DNA of 64,000 nt from positions 310,001 through 374,000 of the forward strand of contig NZ_CP107928.1 of assembly GCF_036030735.1 (NCBI RefSeq). Direction: 5' to 3'. The stretch is from Streptomyces sp. NBC_00425. GTDB lineage: Bacteria > Actinomycetota > Actinomycetes > Streptomycetales > Streptomycetaceae. Positions 50,708 through 61,544 of the stretch are shown piece after piece (the stretch's first letter is position 1; each line of letters opens with the position of its first letter). The translations under genes were made by a program, and so were the position numbers. The notes under the pieces are model-generated. The model was not told the DNA's origin and did no database searches. It worked only from the letters and a program-made list of their open reading frames with translations.

Positions 50708-52141
50708 ATGAGCGCCTACACCTCCACCCTCGGCGGCGAGCGGTACCGCTTCGATTCGCTCGCCCGGCTGCTCGCCACTGCGAGCCCCGAACGCTCCGGC
50801 GACCGCCTGGCCGGTCTCGCGGCACGGGACGCCCGGCAGCGGGTCGCGGCGCGCTGGGCGCTGGCGGAGACGCCGCTGACCGACTTCCTGACCCGGCCTC
50901 TGGTCCCCTACGAGGACGACGACGTCACCCGGCTCATCCTCGACACCCACGACCCGGGCGCCTTCGCGCCGGTGGCGTCGATGACGGTCGGGGAGCTGCG
51001 GGAGTGGCTCCTGTCGGAGGCGGCGGACGCGGTGACACTGGCCGCGCTCGCCCCGGGTCTCACCCCGGAGATGGCGGCCGCGGTCTGCAAGCTCATGGGG
51101 AACGCGGATCTGGTGGCGGTGGCGCGGAAGGTGCGGGTGGTGACCGCGTTCCGCTCGACCATCGGGCTGCCGGGACGGCTGGCCACCCGGCTCCAGCCCA
51201 ACCACCCGACCGATGACCCGGCCGGCGTCGCCGCCGCCCTCCTCGACGGCCTCCTGCTGGGCTCGGGCGACGCGGTGATCGGCGTCAACCCGGCCACCGA
51301 CAGCCCGAAGGCCGTACGGGACCTGCTGGAACTGCTCGACGGGGTGATCGGGCGGTACGCGATCCCCACCCAGTCCTGCGTGCTGTGCCACGTCACCACC
51401 AGCGTGGACCTGATGGAGCGGGGCGCCCCCGTCGACCTGGTGTTCCAGTCCATCGCCGGCACCCAGGCCGCGAACGCCTCCTTCGGGGTCACCCTCGGCC
51501 TGCTCGACGAGGCGTACGAGGCGGCGGTGGCGCTGGAGCGGGGGACGGTCGGCCGGAACGTCATGTACTTCGAGACCGGGCAGGGCAGCGCCCTCTCGGC
51601 CGGCGCGCACCACGGGGTCGACCAGCAGACGGTCGAGGCGCGGGCGTACGCGGTTGCCCGACGGTACGACCCGTTGCTGGTGAACACGGTCGTCGGCTTC
51701 ATCGGCCCGGAGTACCTCTACGACGGCCGGCAGATCCTCCGCGCCGCCCTGGAGGACCACTTCTGCGGCAAGCTCCTCGGCCTGCCCATGGGCCTGGACA
51801 TCTGCTACACCAACCACGCCGACGCCGATGACGACGACATCGCCACCATGCTCACGATGCTCGGCGTGGCCGGGGCCTCGTTCGTGATCTGCACGCCGGG
51901 CGGCGACGACATCATGCTCAACTACCAATCGGCCTCCTACCACGACGCGCTCTACCTGCGGGAGGTGCTGGGGCTGCGCCCGGCGCCGGAGTTCGAGACC
52001 TGGCTGGACTCGATCGGGCTGCTGGACCCGCGCGGCGGCATCCGCGAGCTGTCCGGCACGGCCCATCCGCTGACGGAGATCGCCACCACCGGGCGCGCAG
52101 GGCGCACCGCACGCGCCGACGGACGGGAGCTCGCCGCATGA
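50708..52141 (+). CDS. eutB: Ethanolamine ammonia-lyase large subunit
   Basis: The 477-residue protein matches the adenosylcobalamin-dependent lyase heavy chain: YRFDSLARLLATASPERSGD, then LKxLMGNADLVxVA-type text (KLMGNADLVAVARKVRVVTA), GLPGRLATRLQPNHPTDDPA, DAVIGVNPATDSPKAVRDLL, VLCHVTTSVDLMERGAPVDL, NVMYFETGQGSALSAGAHHG, EYLYDGRQILRAALEDHFCG, LPMGLDICYTNHADADDDDI and CTPGGDDIMLNYQSASYHDA. With EutC it deaminates ethanolamine to acetaldehyde and ammonia. The last 60 residues are a little divergent. It ends overlapping eutC (ATGA). There is no microcompartment gene set. Confidence 0.97.
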   Translation: MSAYTSTLGGERYRFDSLARLLATASPERSGDRLAGLAARDARQRVAARWALAETPLTDFLTRPLVPYEDDDVTRLILDTHDPGAFAPVASMTVGELREWLLSEAADAVTLAALAPGLTPEMAAAVCKLMGNADLVAVARKVRVVTAFRSTIGLPGRLATRLQPNHPTDDPAGVAAALLDGLLLGSGDAVIGVNPATDSPKAVRDLLELLDGVIGRYAIPTQSCVLCHVTTSVDLMERGAPVDLVFQSIAGTQAANASFGVTLGLLDEAYEAAVALERGTVGRNVMYFETGQGSALSAGAHHGVDQQTVEARAYAVARRYDPLLVNTVVGFIGPEYLYDGRQILRAALEDHFCGKLLGLPMGLDICYTNHADADDDDIATMLTMLGVAGASFVICTPGGDDIMLNYQSASYHDALYLREVLGLRPAPEFETWLDSIGLLDPRGGIRELSGTAHPLTEIATTGRAGRTARADGRELAA

Positions 52142-52965
52142 CCATCAGCCAGGTCACCGACAACCAGGCCACCGACAACCGGGTCGCCGGCAACCAGGTG
52201 GTCGAAAGTCAGTGCACCGACCATCAGGGCGAGTTGTGGGCGGCCCTGCGTCTGCGCACCCAGGCGCGCATCGGCCTGGGCCGGGCCGGTTCGGCGCTGC
52301 CCACCCGGCACCGCCTGGAGCTCCAGGCCGCGCACGCCGCCGCCCGGGACGCGGTGCACTCGCCGTTCGACCCGGACGCGGTGGCGGCGCAGCTGGCCGG
52401 TACCTCGGTGGTCCGGGTCCGCAGTGCCGCCCCGGACCGTCTCACCTACCTCCAGCGCCCCGACCTGGGCCGCCGGCTGAACCCCGTCGACCGGGCTCAT
52501 CTGCCCGCAGGCGAGTGGGACGTCGTCTTCGTGGTCGCCGACGGGCTCTCCAGCCGGGCGGTGCATGAACACGCCGCGGCGATGGTCCGGGCGACGACCG
52601 AGCGGTTGCCGTCCGGCACCCGGGTGGCGCCCGTCGTCCTCGCCGAACAGGCCCGGGTGGCCCTCGGGGACGACATCGCTCACGCCATGGGCGTCACGGC
52701 CGTGGTGCTCCTCGTCGGTGAACGCCCCGGCATGTCGGCGGCGGACTCCCTGGGCGCTTACCTGACCCACCGGCCCGTGCCGGGCGTCACCACGGACGCC
52801 GACCGCAACTGCCTGTCCAACATCCGGCCGCCACTGGGTCTGGACTACGAGACGGCGGCGGGGAAGCTGGCGGCGCTGCTGGCGCGGGCGCGGGAGCTGG
52901 GGCGGACGGGGGTGGCCCTGAAGGACGAATCCGACGACGAGGCCGTGGTCGAGCGACTGCCGTGA
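52138..52965 (+). CDS. eutC: Ethanolamine ammonia-lyase small subunit
   Basis: The 275-residue protein carries ELWAALRLRTQARIGLGRAG, then HAAARDAVHSPFDPDAVAAQ, VRVRSAAPDRLTYLQRPDLG, EWDVVFVVADGLSSRAVHEH and GYxLxxxPVPGVTTDADRNCLSN-type text (YLTHRPVPGVTTDADRNCLS), then RPPLGLDYETAAGKLAALLA. That is the cobalamin-binding light chain pattern. ATG at 52138 overlaps the eutB stop by 4 bp, so the subunits are translated together. The first ~30 residues are a low-complexity N-terminal tail (TDNQATDNRVAGNQ). Confidence 0.96.
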   Translation: MTISQVTDNQATDNRVAGNQVVESQCTDHQGELWAALRLRTQARIGLGRAGSALPTRHRLELQAAHAAARDAVHSPFDPDAVAAQLAGTSVVRVRSAAPDRLTYLQRPDLGRRLNPVDRAHLPAGEWDVVFVVADGLSSRAVHEHAAAMVRATTERLPSGTRVAPVVLAEQARVALGDDIAHAMGVTAVVLLVGERPGMSAADSLGAYLTHRPVPGVTTDADRNCLSNIRPPLGLDYETAAGKLAALLARARELGRTGVALKDESDDEAVVERLP

Positions 52966-53163
52966 GCGGCGGCTGTTCTGTGGGAGGGGACGGCTCATCA
53001 CGCCGTCGAGGGCGGGGCGACCGACGATGAACGGCACCGGCCCCCACGGCTTCGAGAACCGCCGTACGTCCTCGGCGCGGTGATCGTGGCGCGGGCGCCG
53101 ACGAGGAGGAGGCTGCCCAAGGCAGGGATTCCCAGGTCACGCCGGTGCCTCACCTGGCACGAT

Positions 53164-53201
53164 GTCGAAGGGCCCCACCATTCGGGGTGGGGCCCTTCGA
53201 C
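53164..53201 (+). terminator. Strong hairpin downstream of eutC
   Basis: GTCGAAGGGCCCCACC-ATTCGG-GGTGGGGCCCTTCGAC, a 16-bp perfect stem with a 6-nt loop, followed by GTTGTTCGTC. This is a good factor-independent terminator, usable in both directions, between eutBC and the VOC gene on the other strand. Confidence 0.85.
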
Positions 53202-53349
53202 GTTGTTCGTCTCAGCTGGTCGACGAGTGGTTGGTCGTGGGTCATCGAGAAGTTCTACGACCACGATCACCTACCCGATGATCTTGCCGATGGCTTCGCT
53301 GCTGCCCGTACCACTCGACGACAGCGCACGCACGGAACGCGGTGGTGGG

Positions 53350-53820
53350 TCAGGCCGGGGCGTCGGCGTCCTGCATGGAGGCCGCGAACGCCCCGGGGCC
53401 CTGCTCCGCCGCCACCGGGTCCATCCACATGACCTGCCAGCCGTGGCCGTCGAGGTCGTAGAAGCTGCGTGAGTACATGAAGCCGTAGTCCTCGGCGCCA
53501 TCCGCCTCGGAGCCGCCCGCCGCGAGCGCGGCTGCGCTGACCGTGTCGACCTCATCGCGGGACGACACGCTGAAGCAGTACAGCGCCAGCGTGTGCGTGG
53601 TGGGATCGGCCATCGGCAGTTTCGCGAACTCCGCGAACTTCTCGCGGCTGAGCAGCATGACGAAGGCGTGCTCGCCGACCAGCATGCAGGCGGCGGTCTC
53701 GTCGGTGAACTTCGGGTTGAAGCTGAAACCGAGCTTGGCGAAGAACGCCTTGCTGCGCTCGAGGTCCGCTACGGGGATGTTCACGAACAGCGAGCGGCCG
53801 GGGTGCGTGGGATTCGTCAT
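53350..53820 (-). CDS. VOC-superfamily (glyoxalase-like) protein
   Basis: The 156-residue protein has the paired beta-alpha-beta units of the vicinal-oxygen-chelate fold: LFVNIPVADLERSKAFFAKL, then GFSFNPKFTDETAACMLVGE, then a second unit ending in RSFYDLDGHGWQVMWMDPVA, with the usual D-x-D-G-x-x-W end. It resembles actinomycete proteins of unknown reaction rather than lyase GloA. ATG at 53820; the region between this gene and eutC has the terminator at 53164. Confidence 0.88.
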   Translation of the reverse strand: MTNPTHPGRSLFVNIPVADLERSKAFFAKLGFSFNPKFTDETAACMLVGEHAFVMLLSREKFAEFAKLPMADPTTHTLALYCFSVSSRDEVDTVSAAALAAGGSEADGAEDYGFMYSRSFYDLDGHGWQVMWMDPVAAEQGPGAFAASMQDADAPA

Positions 53821-54109
53821 GGTGGGTCTCCAGTCGGTGGCTCGAAGGCGTACGTACTGATAGACCGGCCCGGCCGGCGGAACTCATCGATGCATCTTCG
53901 CCGGCTTTCCGAACAGCAGACGCCATCGCTTGGGCATCCTCACCCACTGCGTCGAGTTGACCTCCAAGACAGGAGATCAGGCACTGGCGCGACTGAGTGT
54001 CCGACTGCGTGACAACGCCGACGAACATCGGCGAACGAGTACAGACGTCTGCGGACCGTCAGCGCAGGTGGGAACCACACCAGCCCAAGGCAGGTCCCCC
54101 GCCCAAGTT

Positions 54110-54760
54110 GCTTCGGGACCAAGAGGTCACAGACCCCGCTCACTGGCTCGCGCCCAGCGGGACTCTCTGTGGAACCGGCAGCAGCTCGCCAACCAGCTCC
54201 GGTCCCTACTGCGCGAGTACTACCCCGTCGCCCTGGCCGCCTTCGCCGCCTGGACCAACGGCCTGTGCCGGCCCGAAGCCCGCGAGCTCCTCAGCGCCCC
54301 GACCCCTGCGCGGGCCGCACGGTCGACCCGCGCCCAGATCCAGGCCGCGTTCAAACAAGCCGGTCGCCAGCACGGCATCGAAGCCGAGGCCGCACGCCTC
54401 CGCGAGGTCTTCCGGGCCGAATGCGCCCACCAGCCGCCGCTGGTCGAGGACGCGCTCGGCAAGCACATGCTCGCCCTCCGCATCCAGCTGGATGCGGCCT
54501 GCACGGCCGCTGACCAGCTCGCCGAGGCGGTCCGAAGAGGCCTTCCCTCAGCACCCGGACGCCGAGATCCTGCTGAGCTTCCCCGGCCTCGGCATCCAGC
54601 TCACCGCCCGCGTACTGGCCGAGATCGGGGACGACCGCGGTCGCTTCGCCGACGCTCGCGGTCTGAAGGCCTACGCCGGCTCCTCACCCATCACCCGCGC
54701 CTCTGGCAAGAAATCCGCCATCGCCGGTGGTCGGTGAAGAACGACCGGTTCAACCACGGC
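54110..54760 (+). pseudogene. IS110-family transposase fragment, frameshifted
   Basis: The plus frame reads RDSLWNRQQLANQLRSLLRE, then YYPVALAAFAAWTNGLCRPE, then GIEAEAARLREVF. Near 54530 it shifts to QHPDAEILLSFPGLGIQLTA, then RVLAEIGDDRGRFADARGLK, then AYAGSSPITRASGKKS, the Transposase_20 core with its catalytic Ser region. It continues as SVKNDRF and then stops matching. The N-terminal DEDD domain is missing. In the first frame the transposase text runs on into the small gene at 54824. Confidence 0.8.
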
Positions 54761-54823
54761 CGCCTACTTGTGGGCCTTCTCCTCACGGCCTGCCATCCTG
54801 ACTTCGTCACGAAAGGGGGAGAC

Positions 54824-55135
54824 ATGACCGAGTCGATCGACGGGTGGATCTGGGGCCGCAACCTGCGCGCCTTCTTGGAGGTGTTGTCGCTCTTCGCCGG
54901 ATACGAGTTCGATGACACCGACTGGCGCACTATCCAAGCCGCGGTCCAGGACACCGACGACGAAAATTCCAACCTCTGGTACGCGTATCCCCTGGTCGGC
55001 GTCAACGCCACGCTGGAGGTGAGTCTTGCCCGAGCCGTCGGCGGCGAAGAGATGGCCATCCGCGTCGCGGGAGCGGAGACCACTGAACTCAGGCTGCGGG
55101 CCGACACTCTGTTGTCTGCCTTTGCTGCCGGCTGA
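54824..55135 (+). CDS. Small acidic hypothetical protein
   Basis: The 103-residue protein starts MTESIDGWIWGRNLRAFLEV at an ATG with AAAGGGGGA upstream. It is acidic and mixed alpha-beta (FDDTDWRTIQAAVQDTDDEN, then WYAYPLVGVNATLEVSLARA, then IRVAGAETTELRLRADTLLS). The pattern would fit an immunity-type or DUF protein of Streptomyces, but I do not recognise it. It follows an IS110 fragment, and only its start, not its frame, is independent of it. Confidence 0.6.
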   Translation: MTESIDGWIWGRNLRAFLEVLSLFAGYEFDDTDWRTIQAAVQDTDDENSNLWYAYPLVGVNATLEVSLARAVGGEEMAIRVAGAETTELRLRADTLLSAFAAG

Positions 55136-55458
55136 CCGCATCAAGAGCGGTCAGCTTGACGGCATAGCAACGTGAGATGTCTTGCGGGTACGGATCCGGC
55201 CCATGTCCTCCAGGTGGCACTGGTGGAAGTGGATGCTGTGGTTCTCGGTAGCGGACTGGACGCGACAAGGCACCGTTATCTATAGGTGGTTTCTCGACGT
55301 AAGGCATGTGAGGTCAGGGCTCATTCGTCTGTGTGGCTGACGGGTATCTGATAGGTCGCTGGCAGGACTGGCTCGTTAGGCCTTTCGTGATCTTTCATGC
55401 TGAGCGAGCGACGGTGGGCAGCCCTTCGGGAATCGAGGTCTCCAAGACAGGAAATGAG

Positions 55459-56034
55459 ATGGCTGCCCGAACCCCTGCCGAAGTCCTCGCCGAGTCCCGG
55501 CGGAACACCAGCCTCCTCAAACGCCAGCGAGTGCTGGACACCATCCGCCTCATGCTGGACGGCGGTGAACCGATCTCCTTCGCCGCCGTTGCCCGCGCCG
55601 CGAACGAGTCGAACTGGCTCGTCTACGCAGAGGGCGTCCGCGAGCACGTCCAGACAGCCATTCAGCGACAGGAACAGACTGCCGTCACCACAGCCGTCCA
55701 AGGCCGCAGGGCAGGGCCCGCCAGCCTGCACGCCGACCTGGCCATGGCCATGGCCCGCGAGGAGATCAAAGAACTGCGCGCGGAACGCGATGAGTTCCGG
55801 GGCGCTATGCGGCAGCAACTCGGACATCAGCTCGACCAGATCAGCAGCAGGAAACTGACTGAACGGATCACCGAACTCACAGAGGCCAACAGGAAGCTCG
55901 AACACGAGCTGGCCCAGCTCAGGCCACTCATCGATCACGTCCAGGAGCTTGAGCGAGACCTGGCAGCGACCCGCACGAGCCTGCGACAGATGATCCGGGA
56001 GCGTGCTCTCGAACCCGGGCCGAACGGGTCCTGA
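55459..56034 (+). CDS. DUF6262-type, Tn554-TnpC-like coiled-coil protein
   Basis: The 191-residue protein has an N-terminal helical domain (MAARTPAEVLAESRRNTSLL, then RQRVLDTIRLMLDGGEPISF, AAVARAANESNWLVYAEGVR, compatible with an HTH) and a long C-terminal coiled coil (KLTERITELTEANRKLEHEL, ending DLAATRTSLRQMIRE). Proteins like this accompany integrase pairs of Tn554-like site-specific transposons as the third gene. No integrase is seen upstream, where IS110 debris lies. ATG at 55459 with AGGAAATG upstream. A broken relative is at 60870-61200. Confidence 0.65.
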   Translation: MAARTPAEVLAESRRNTSLLKRQRVLDTIRLMLDGGEPISFAAVARAANESNWLVYAEGVREHVQTAIQRQEQTAVTTAVQGRRAGPASLHADLAMAMAREEIKELRAERDEFRGAMRQQLGHQLDQISSRKLTERITELTEANRKLEHELAQLRPLIDHVQELERDLAATRTSLRQMIRERALEPGPNGS

Positions 56035-56899
56035 AGGCCACGCTTGATCATTTGAGGGCCATTGTGCAGATTTATCACCATCACGGAACAGACGGCGAGC
56101 CTGTCAAACCTTGTGGCCACCGACTGTCACCCCGCTGCCCCATGTCAATTAGTACTCCAGTCTGGTTTCGCGATCTATCCGGTGGGCTCGTCGGGGGTTC
56201 GTCGTCGGTAGTGGTTGCGTCGGGCTGTTGCCTGGCGGTGTCTGCGCCAGATGGACCAGGGCGAGCGTCGACCGGTTTGCCCTGTCGCTGGAGTTCTACA
56301 CCCGGGCCCGCGTTGTCAATCAGGCCATGGCCATCGCCCGCAACGCCTTCGCCGAGTTGGGTCGTGTCGCGGTCGGCCTGGTGAGGTTGAAGAAACGCGC
56401 TGCTTGACCGGACGAAGATCTACATCCAGTGCCCAGCCGTGGCCGGCCATCCGCTGCCGGTCGACCACCGCTTCCAGGGCCGTGACGGCCCTGTCTTCAC
56501 ACGCCATCTGCTCCCCCGGGCGACGGGACCGCCTGCACGTGTGGCCCGCCCTGGCGATTCGGGTACCGAAGCGCTCAGGGCACGGCCTCGCTGCCCCTGC
56601 GAGCGGGCCCACCCATCGGGACTATGCGATGCGCTCGCGCCGACGCAGGGTCGGCGGCTGGTCGCTCGTGTTGGCGAGCATCCGCCGGACGGTCTCCGGC
56701 CGGCCGACGCGAGCGAGGGCAGGCACACTGCGATGGCCCGTGCCACGTTGTTGGTGGCGAGAGGAACCCCAGCCGACGCGCGGCTGGGGTTCCTCAAGGC
56801 GGTGAGTATCGGTCAGCAGGTGGAGTTACCCACGCCGTAGACGGCTCGTCCACGCGGCGGCGCACCGCACCCCATCGCGATCACCGTGGATCAGGCGGG
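56035..56899. other. Long stretch without a supported gene
   Basis: 865 bp. One frame near 56270-56405 reads RARVVNQAMAIARNAFAELG before a TGA, perhaps the end of a lost protein. Longer open frames here on both strands have the Arg/Ala/Gly/Pro excess of shadow frames. I see no repeat, RNA gene or recognisable remnant otherwise. Confidence 0.4.
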
Positions 56900-58951
<2,052 letters not shown>

Positions 58952-59335
58952 TCAGGTGCCTTTCGCCCTGGTGACTGCCGCGTGGAGCTCGTCGAGGCGT
59001 GCACGGCCGTCCGGGTCGTCGCTGACTCCGATGTAGAACGACGCCGCTGTGACGCTCATCCCGAAGTCGTCGGGAGGCAGCCTGCCGAACCGCCCGGCCG
59101 AGGCGGCAGCCTCGCGGGCCATCCGGTGGAGCTCGGACTTGCTGAGACTGACACCGCCCAGCCGCGCAGAGCGGACAGGGACGCCTCGTCTCTTCCCCTC
59201 CACAGCCACGACGACGTACCGGGGCGTGGCGACAACGACCGTGCGGTGCTCGGTGTCCGGGTATGGCGGGCCGGTGAGCCGTGACAGCAGTCCCGGCTTG
59301 CGCAGTCGGACGCGCCAGGTCTCGTGGCAGTTCAC
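58952..59335 (-). CDS. Small hypothetical protein
   Basis: The 127-residue minus-strand product reads HRTVVVATPRYVVVAVEGKR, SARLGGVSLSKSELHRMARE and DDFGMSVTAASFYIGVSDDP, a plausible small alpha-beta protein with balanced composition. No family recognised. The first ~40 residues (MNCHETWRVRLRKPGLLSRL) look different, so a start further in, or an N-terminal truncation, is possible. Confidence 0.45.
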   Translation of the reverse strand: MNCHETWRVRLRKPGLLSRLTGPPYPDTEHRTVVVATPRYVVVAVEGKRRGVPVRSARLGGVSLSKSELHRMAREAAASAGRFGRLPPDDFGMSVTAASFYIGVSDDPDGRARLDELHAAVTRAKGT

Positions 59336-59349
59336 CGCTGCGCCGAGGA

Positions 59350-59580
59350 CATCACCGAGCTGGTGTGGCCGGCGACACCCACCACCTCACCGAGATGGAG
59401 ATCAGAGACGCCCGCCGTACCCAGCTCCCTCACACCGGCCTCCTGACGGTCTACCCCATCGACAAAGTCAGCGCCTCTCCCCTCCAACGACCCACACGCG
59501 CTCCCCTCAACGCCGAAGAACACGTCATTGGAATCGGCATCGTCTTCCCCGACGCCATCAGCACCGACTCCACCGTCTAG
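59350..59580 (+). pseudogene. C-terminal fragment, possibly of a Z1-domain protein
   Basis: The plus frame reads THHLTEMEIRDARRTQLPHT, GLLTVYPIDKVSA and RAPLNAEEHVIGIGIVFPDA before a TAG. The YPIxKxS...LNAxEHVIGIGIVFP text resembles the end of Z1-domain endonuclease-like proteins that accompany DNA methyltransferases, but the match is by memory and weak. No start or upstream domain is present. Confidence 0.35.
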
Positions 59581-59774
59581 TAATCCGGCTGTAGATCGTG
59601 ATCTTGCTGGTGGGGCTGGTCCGAGAAGACGGGTACGTCCACCGTTGATCACCGTGAGGTACGTGGACTTACGACGAGATGGTGGCCGCTGGCCACAGCG
59701 CAGATCCCTCAGGTCGCTGACAAGGGGTCCGGACCTGCCCTCGGCCCGGACCCCTCAGCGCGTGCTACTCCTCG

Positions 59775-60674
59775 CTAGCCCGCTTGGCCCGCCGGGTGGA
59801 AGTTGATGCGTTCACTGATGACGGGGAAGCCAGCCTTGGCAAAGTTCGCGGCCATGGGGAAGTTGCCCTGGTCCGTCGCTCCGCTGACGAACTCCGCGCC
59901 CTGCTCGACGAGGAGGTGGGTGCACTCCGCGAGGAGGTCGTAGGCGTAGCCGCGACCTCGCTGTTCCGGGACGACTCCGATGAAGCCGATGGTCGGGCCG
60001 GAGGGGTTGTGGGCCGGGATGTGGATGCCGGCCAGGTCGCCCTCCGGCGTGTGCGCGATCTGCCACCACTCCCGCGGGGAGGGGCACCAGTGGAAGAAGT
60101 CGAGTTCCTCCTGGGCGGCCTGGTCGAGGCCGCCCTCCTCGATGGCCCTGAGCGCGTGGGCGTCCAGGGTGACGGAGTGGATGCGGCGCAACGCGTCGAA
60201 GAACACGGTGTCGTCGGGTTCGGCGCTGAAGCGCAGGCGTCCGGGCCGCTCGGGCAGACCTCGCTCCGGAGTCCAGCGGTACAGGAAGCGTTCCACCAGG
60301 AGTTCGTACCCTGCGGCTCGTGCGGCGGCGAAGCGTGCCCCGGCGGCGGCGCGCAGGTCGGTCTTTTCCCGCCAGCCGCCAGGCAGGTTGATCTCCAGTT
60401 CGACCTGCCCGGGAGCGGAGCGCAGGAGTTCGGCCCCGGCCTCCTCCTCGCCCTCGGCCACGTCGAACCAGTTGATGTTGACGGGCTCCGAGTCGTCGGG
60501 GCCGCCCCACCAGGCGCCGCGTGCGACGACCTCGCCGTCGCGCAGGGCGACGCGCTTCCAGTCGGGGCGGAACTGGGTACGCCGATGGCCTTCACGGGCG
60601 CCCAGGGGGTCGGGGAGTGCTTCGAAGAGATGAGCGTCGCTCGCGGAGAGCGCGCGGATGACCAGATCGGTCAT
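59775..60674 (-). CDS. GNAT-family acetyltransferase, tandem-domain type
   Basis: The 299-residue protein begins with a degenerate GNAT-like half (TDLVIRALSASDAHLFEALP, RTQFRPDWKRVALRDGEVVA). It continues into a second half with the acetyl-CoA loop GFIGVVPEQRGRGYAYDLLA (VxPxxRGxGYAxxLL), then NFPMAANFAKAGFPVISERI, the N-x-x-M-x-x-x-x-x-x-x-x-G-F element. This is a normal Streptomyces GNAT. Substrate unknown. ATG at 60674 with GGAGG upstream. Confidence 0.88.
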   Translation of the reverse strand: MTDLVIRALSASDAHLFEALPDPLGAREGHRRTQFRPDWKRVALRDGEVVARGAWWGGPDDSEPVNINWFDVAEGEEEAGAELLRSAPGQVELEINLPGGWREKTDLRAAAGARFAAARAAGYELLVERFLYRWTPERGLPERPGRLRFSAEPDDTVFFDALRRIHSVTLDAHALRAIEEGGLDQAAQEELDFFHWCPSPREWWQIAHTPEGDLAGIHIPAHNPSGPTIGFIGVVPEQRGRGYAYDLLAECTHLLVEQGAEFVSGATDQGNFPMAANFAKAGFPVISERINFHPAGQAG

Positions 60675-60869
60675 GGATTCCTCCGGGATACAGGCTGCTT
60701 GGAGCGCTCCCGGTCAGAACTCACGAACCACGCCGGGACAGCGGAAGAGGGAGCGCTGGAAAGGTGTGAACCGCACGGCACTCGCCTCCTTCCAGCCGTC
60801 TCAGGGCGTGAAGCCACACACTAAGTGATCTACCGCGGGCCCGTCCACAGATTTCCTTACCGCAGGAGG

Positions 60870-61200
60870 AGGCGGCGAAGCCCGGTCATCGGGCGGTGTC
60901 AGAGTACGCGCACCGACCTGGAAGTTCTCCGCGCCGACAATCAACGACTCCGCGGTCAAGTCGGCGATCTCAAGGATGCCTGCAACGTCGACTCGGCCGA
61001 CAAGTGGACCAACTGCAAGCCACCGACCTCACAAAAAGAATCGGTGAACTGACCACCCAAAACCAGGAAATGAACAGCCAGCTCACCCAGCTCTCACACG
61101 AAAAGCAAGAACTCGAACGGAGACTCGCCGAAACCAACGACGATCTCGTCGCCGCCAGGGCAAGCCTCCGGCGCATGATCCGAACCGGAAATAAGTGGGA
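60870..61200 (+). pseudogene. Broken second DUF6262-type gene
   Basis: Across two frames the text reads LEVLRADNQRLRGQVGDLKD, then, after a frameshift near 61005, DLTKRIGELTTQNQEMNSQL, HEKQELERRLAETNDDLVAA, RASLRRMIRTG. This parallels the C-terminal coiled coil of the gene at 55459 (DLAATRTSLRQMIRE against DLVAARASLRRMIRTG). The N-terminal half is lost. Confidence 0.6.
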
Positions 61201-61282
61201 GGACCTGTCCGGCCGACCATATCCTGAGCCAGTGACCAGGGCCGCCGCTGTGGATCGGGCGGGAAAAAATCCAGGGGGTCCC

Positions 61283-61314
61283 GGCCGACACCGTAGGCGC
61301 CGACGGTGTCGGCC
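61283..61314 (+). terminator. Perfect hairpin upstream of the sensor kinase
   Basis: GGCCGACACCGT-AGGCGCCG-ACGGTGTCGGCC, a 12-bp perfect stem with an 8-nt loop, about 230 bp before the kinase start. It could end transcription from the DUF6262 remnant or act in the kinase leader. Confidence 0.55.
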
Positions 61315-61544
61315 GCCCCACAGCGACTGCGAGTCGACGATCGCCGCCGTCCGCGCACGGCTGCAGGCGTACACTGCTGGCAAATCACCTTTTGAACTAT
61401 TTTAACCTTGCAATTCTGGCAGGGGCGTAGCCAGAACCGTCGGATCCGGCGTCCGATCTGCCCGCAAGGTCCGCGGTGAGCGGCCGTCGGCAACCTCAGG
61501 AGGGCGCGCGCGGATGAGATAGGCGCCAGGAGGAAGATTTCTCG

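Noticed and set aside
56215..56840. Several 120-200-codon frames on both strands
   Set aside because: Mutually overlapping, Arg/Pro/Ala-rich, no SD or motif; typical GC-rich artefacts.
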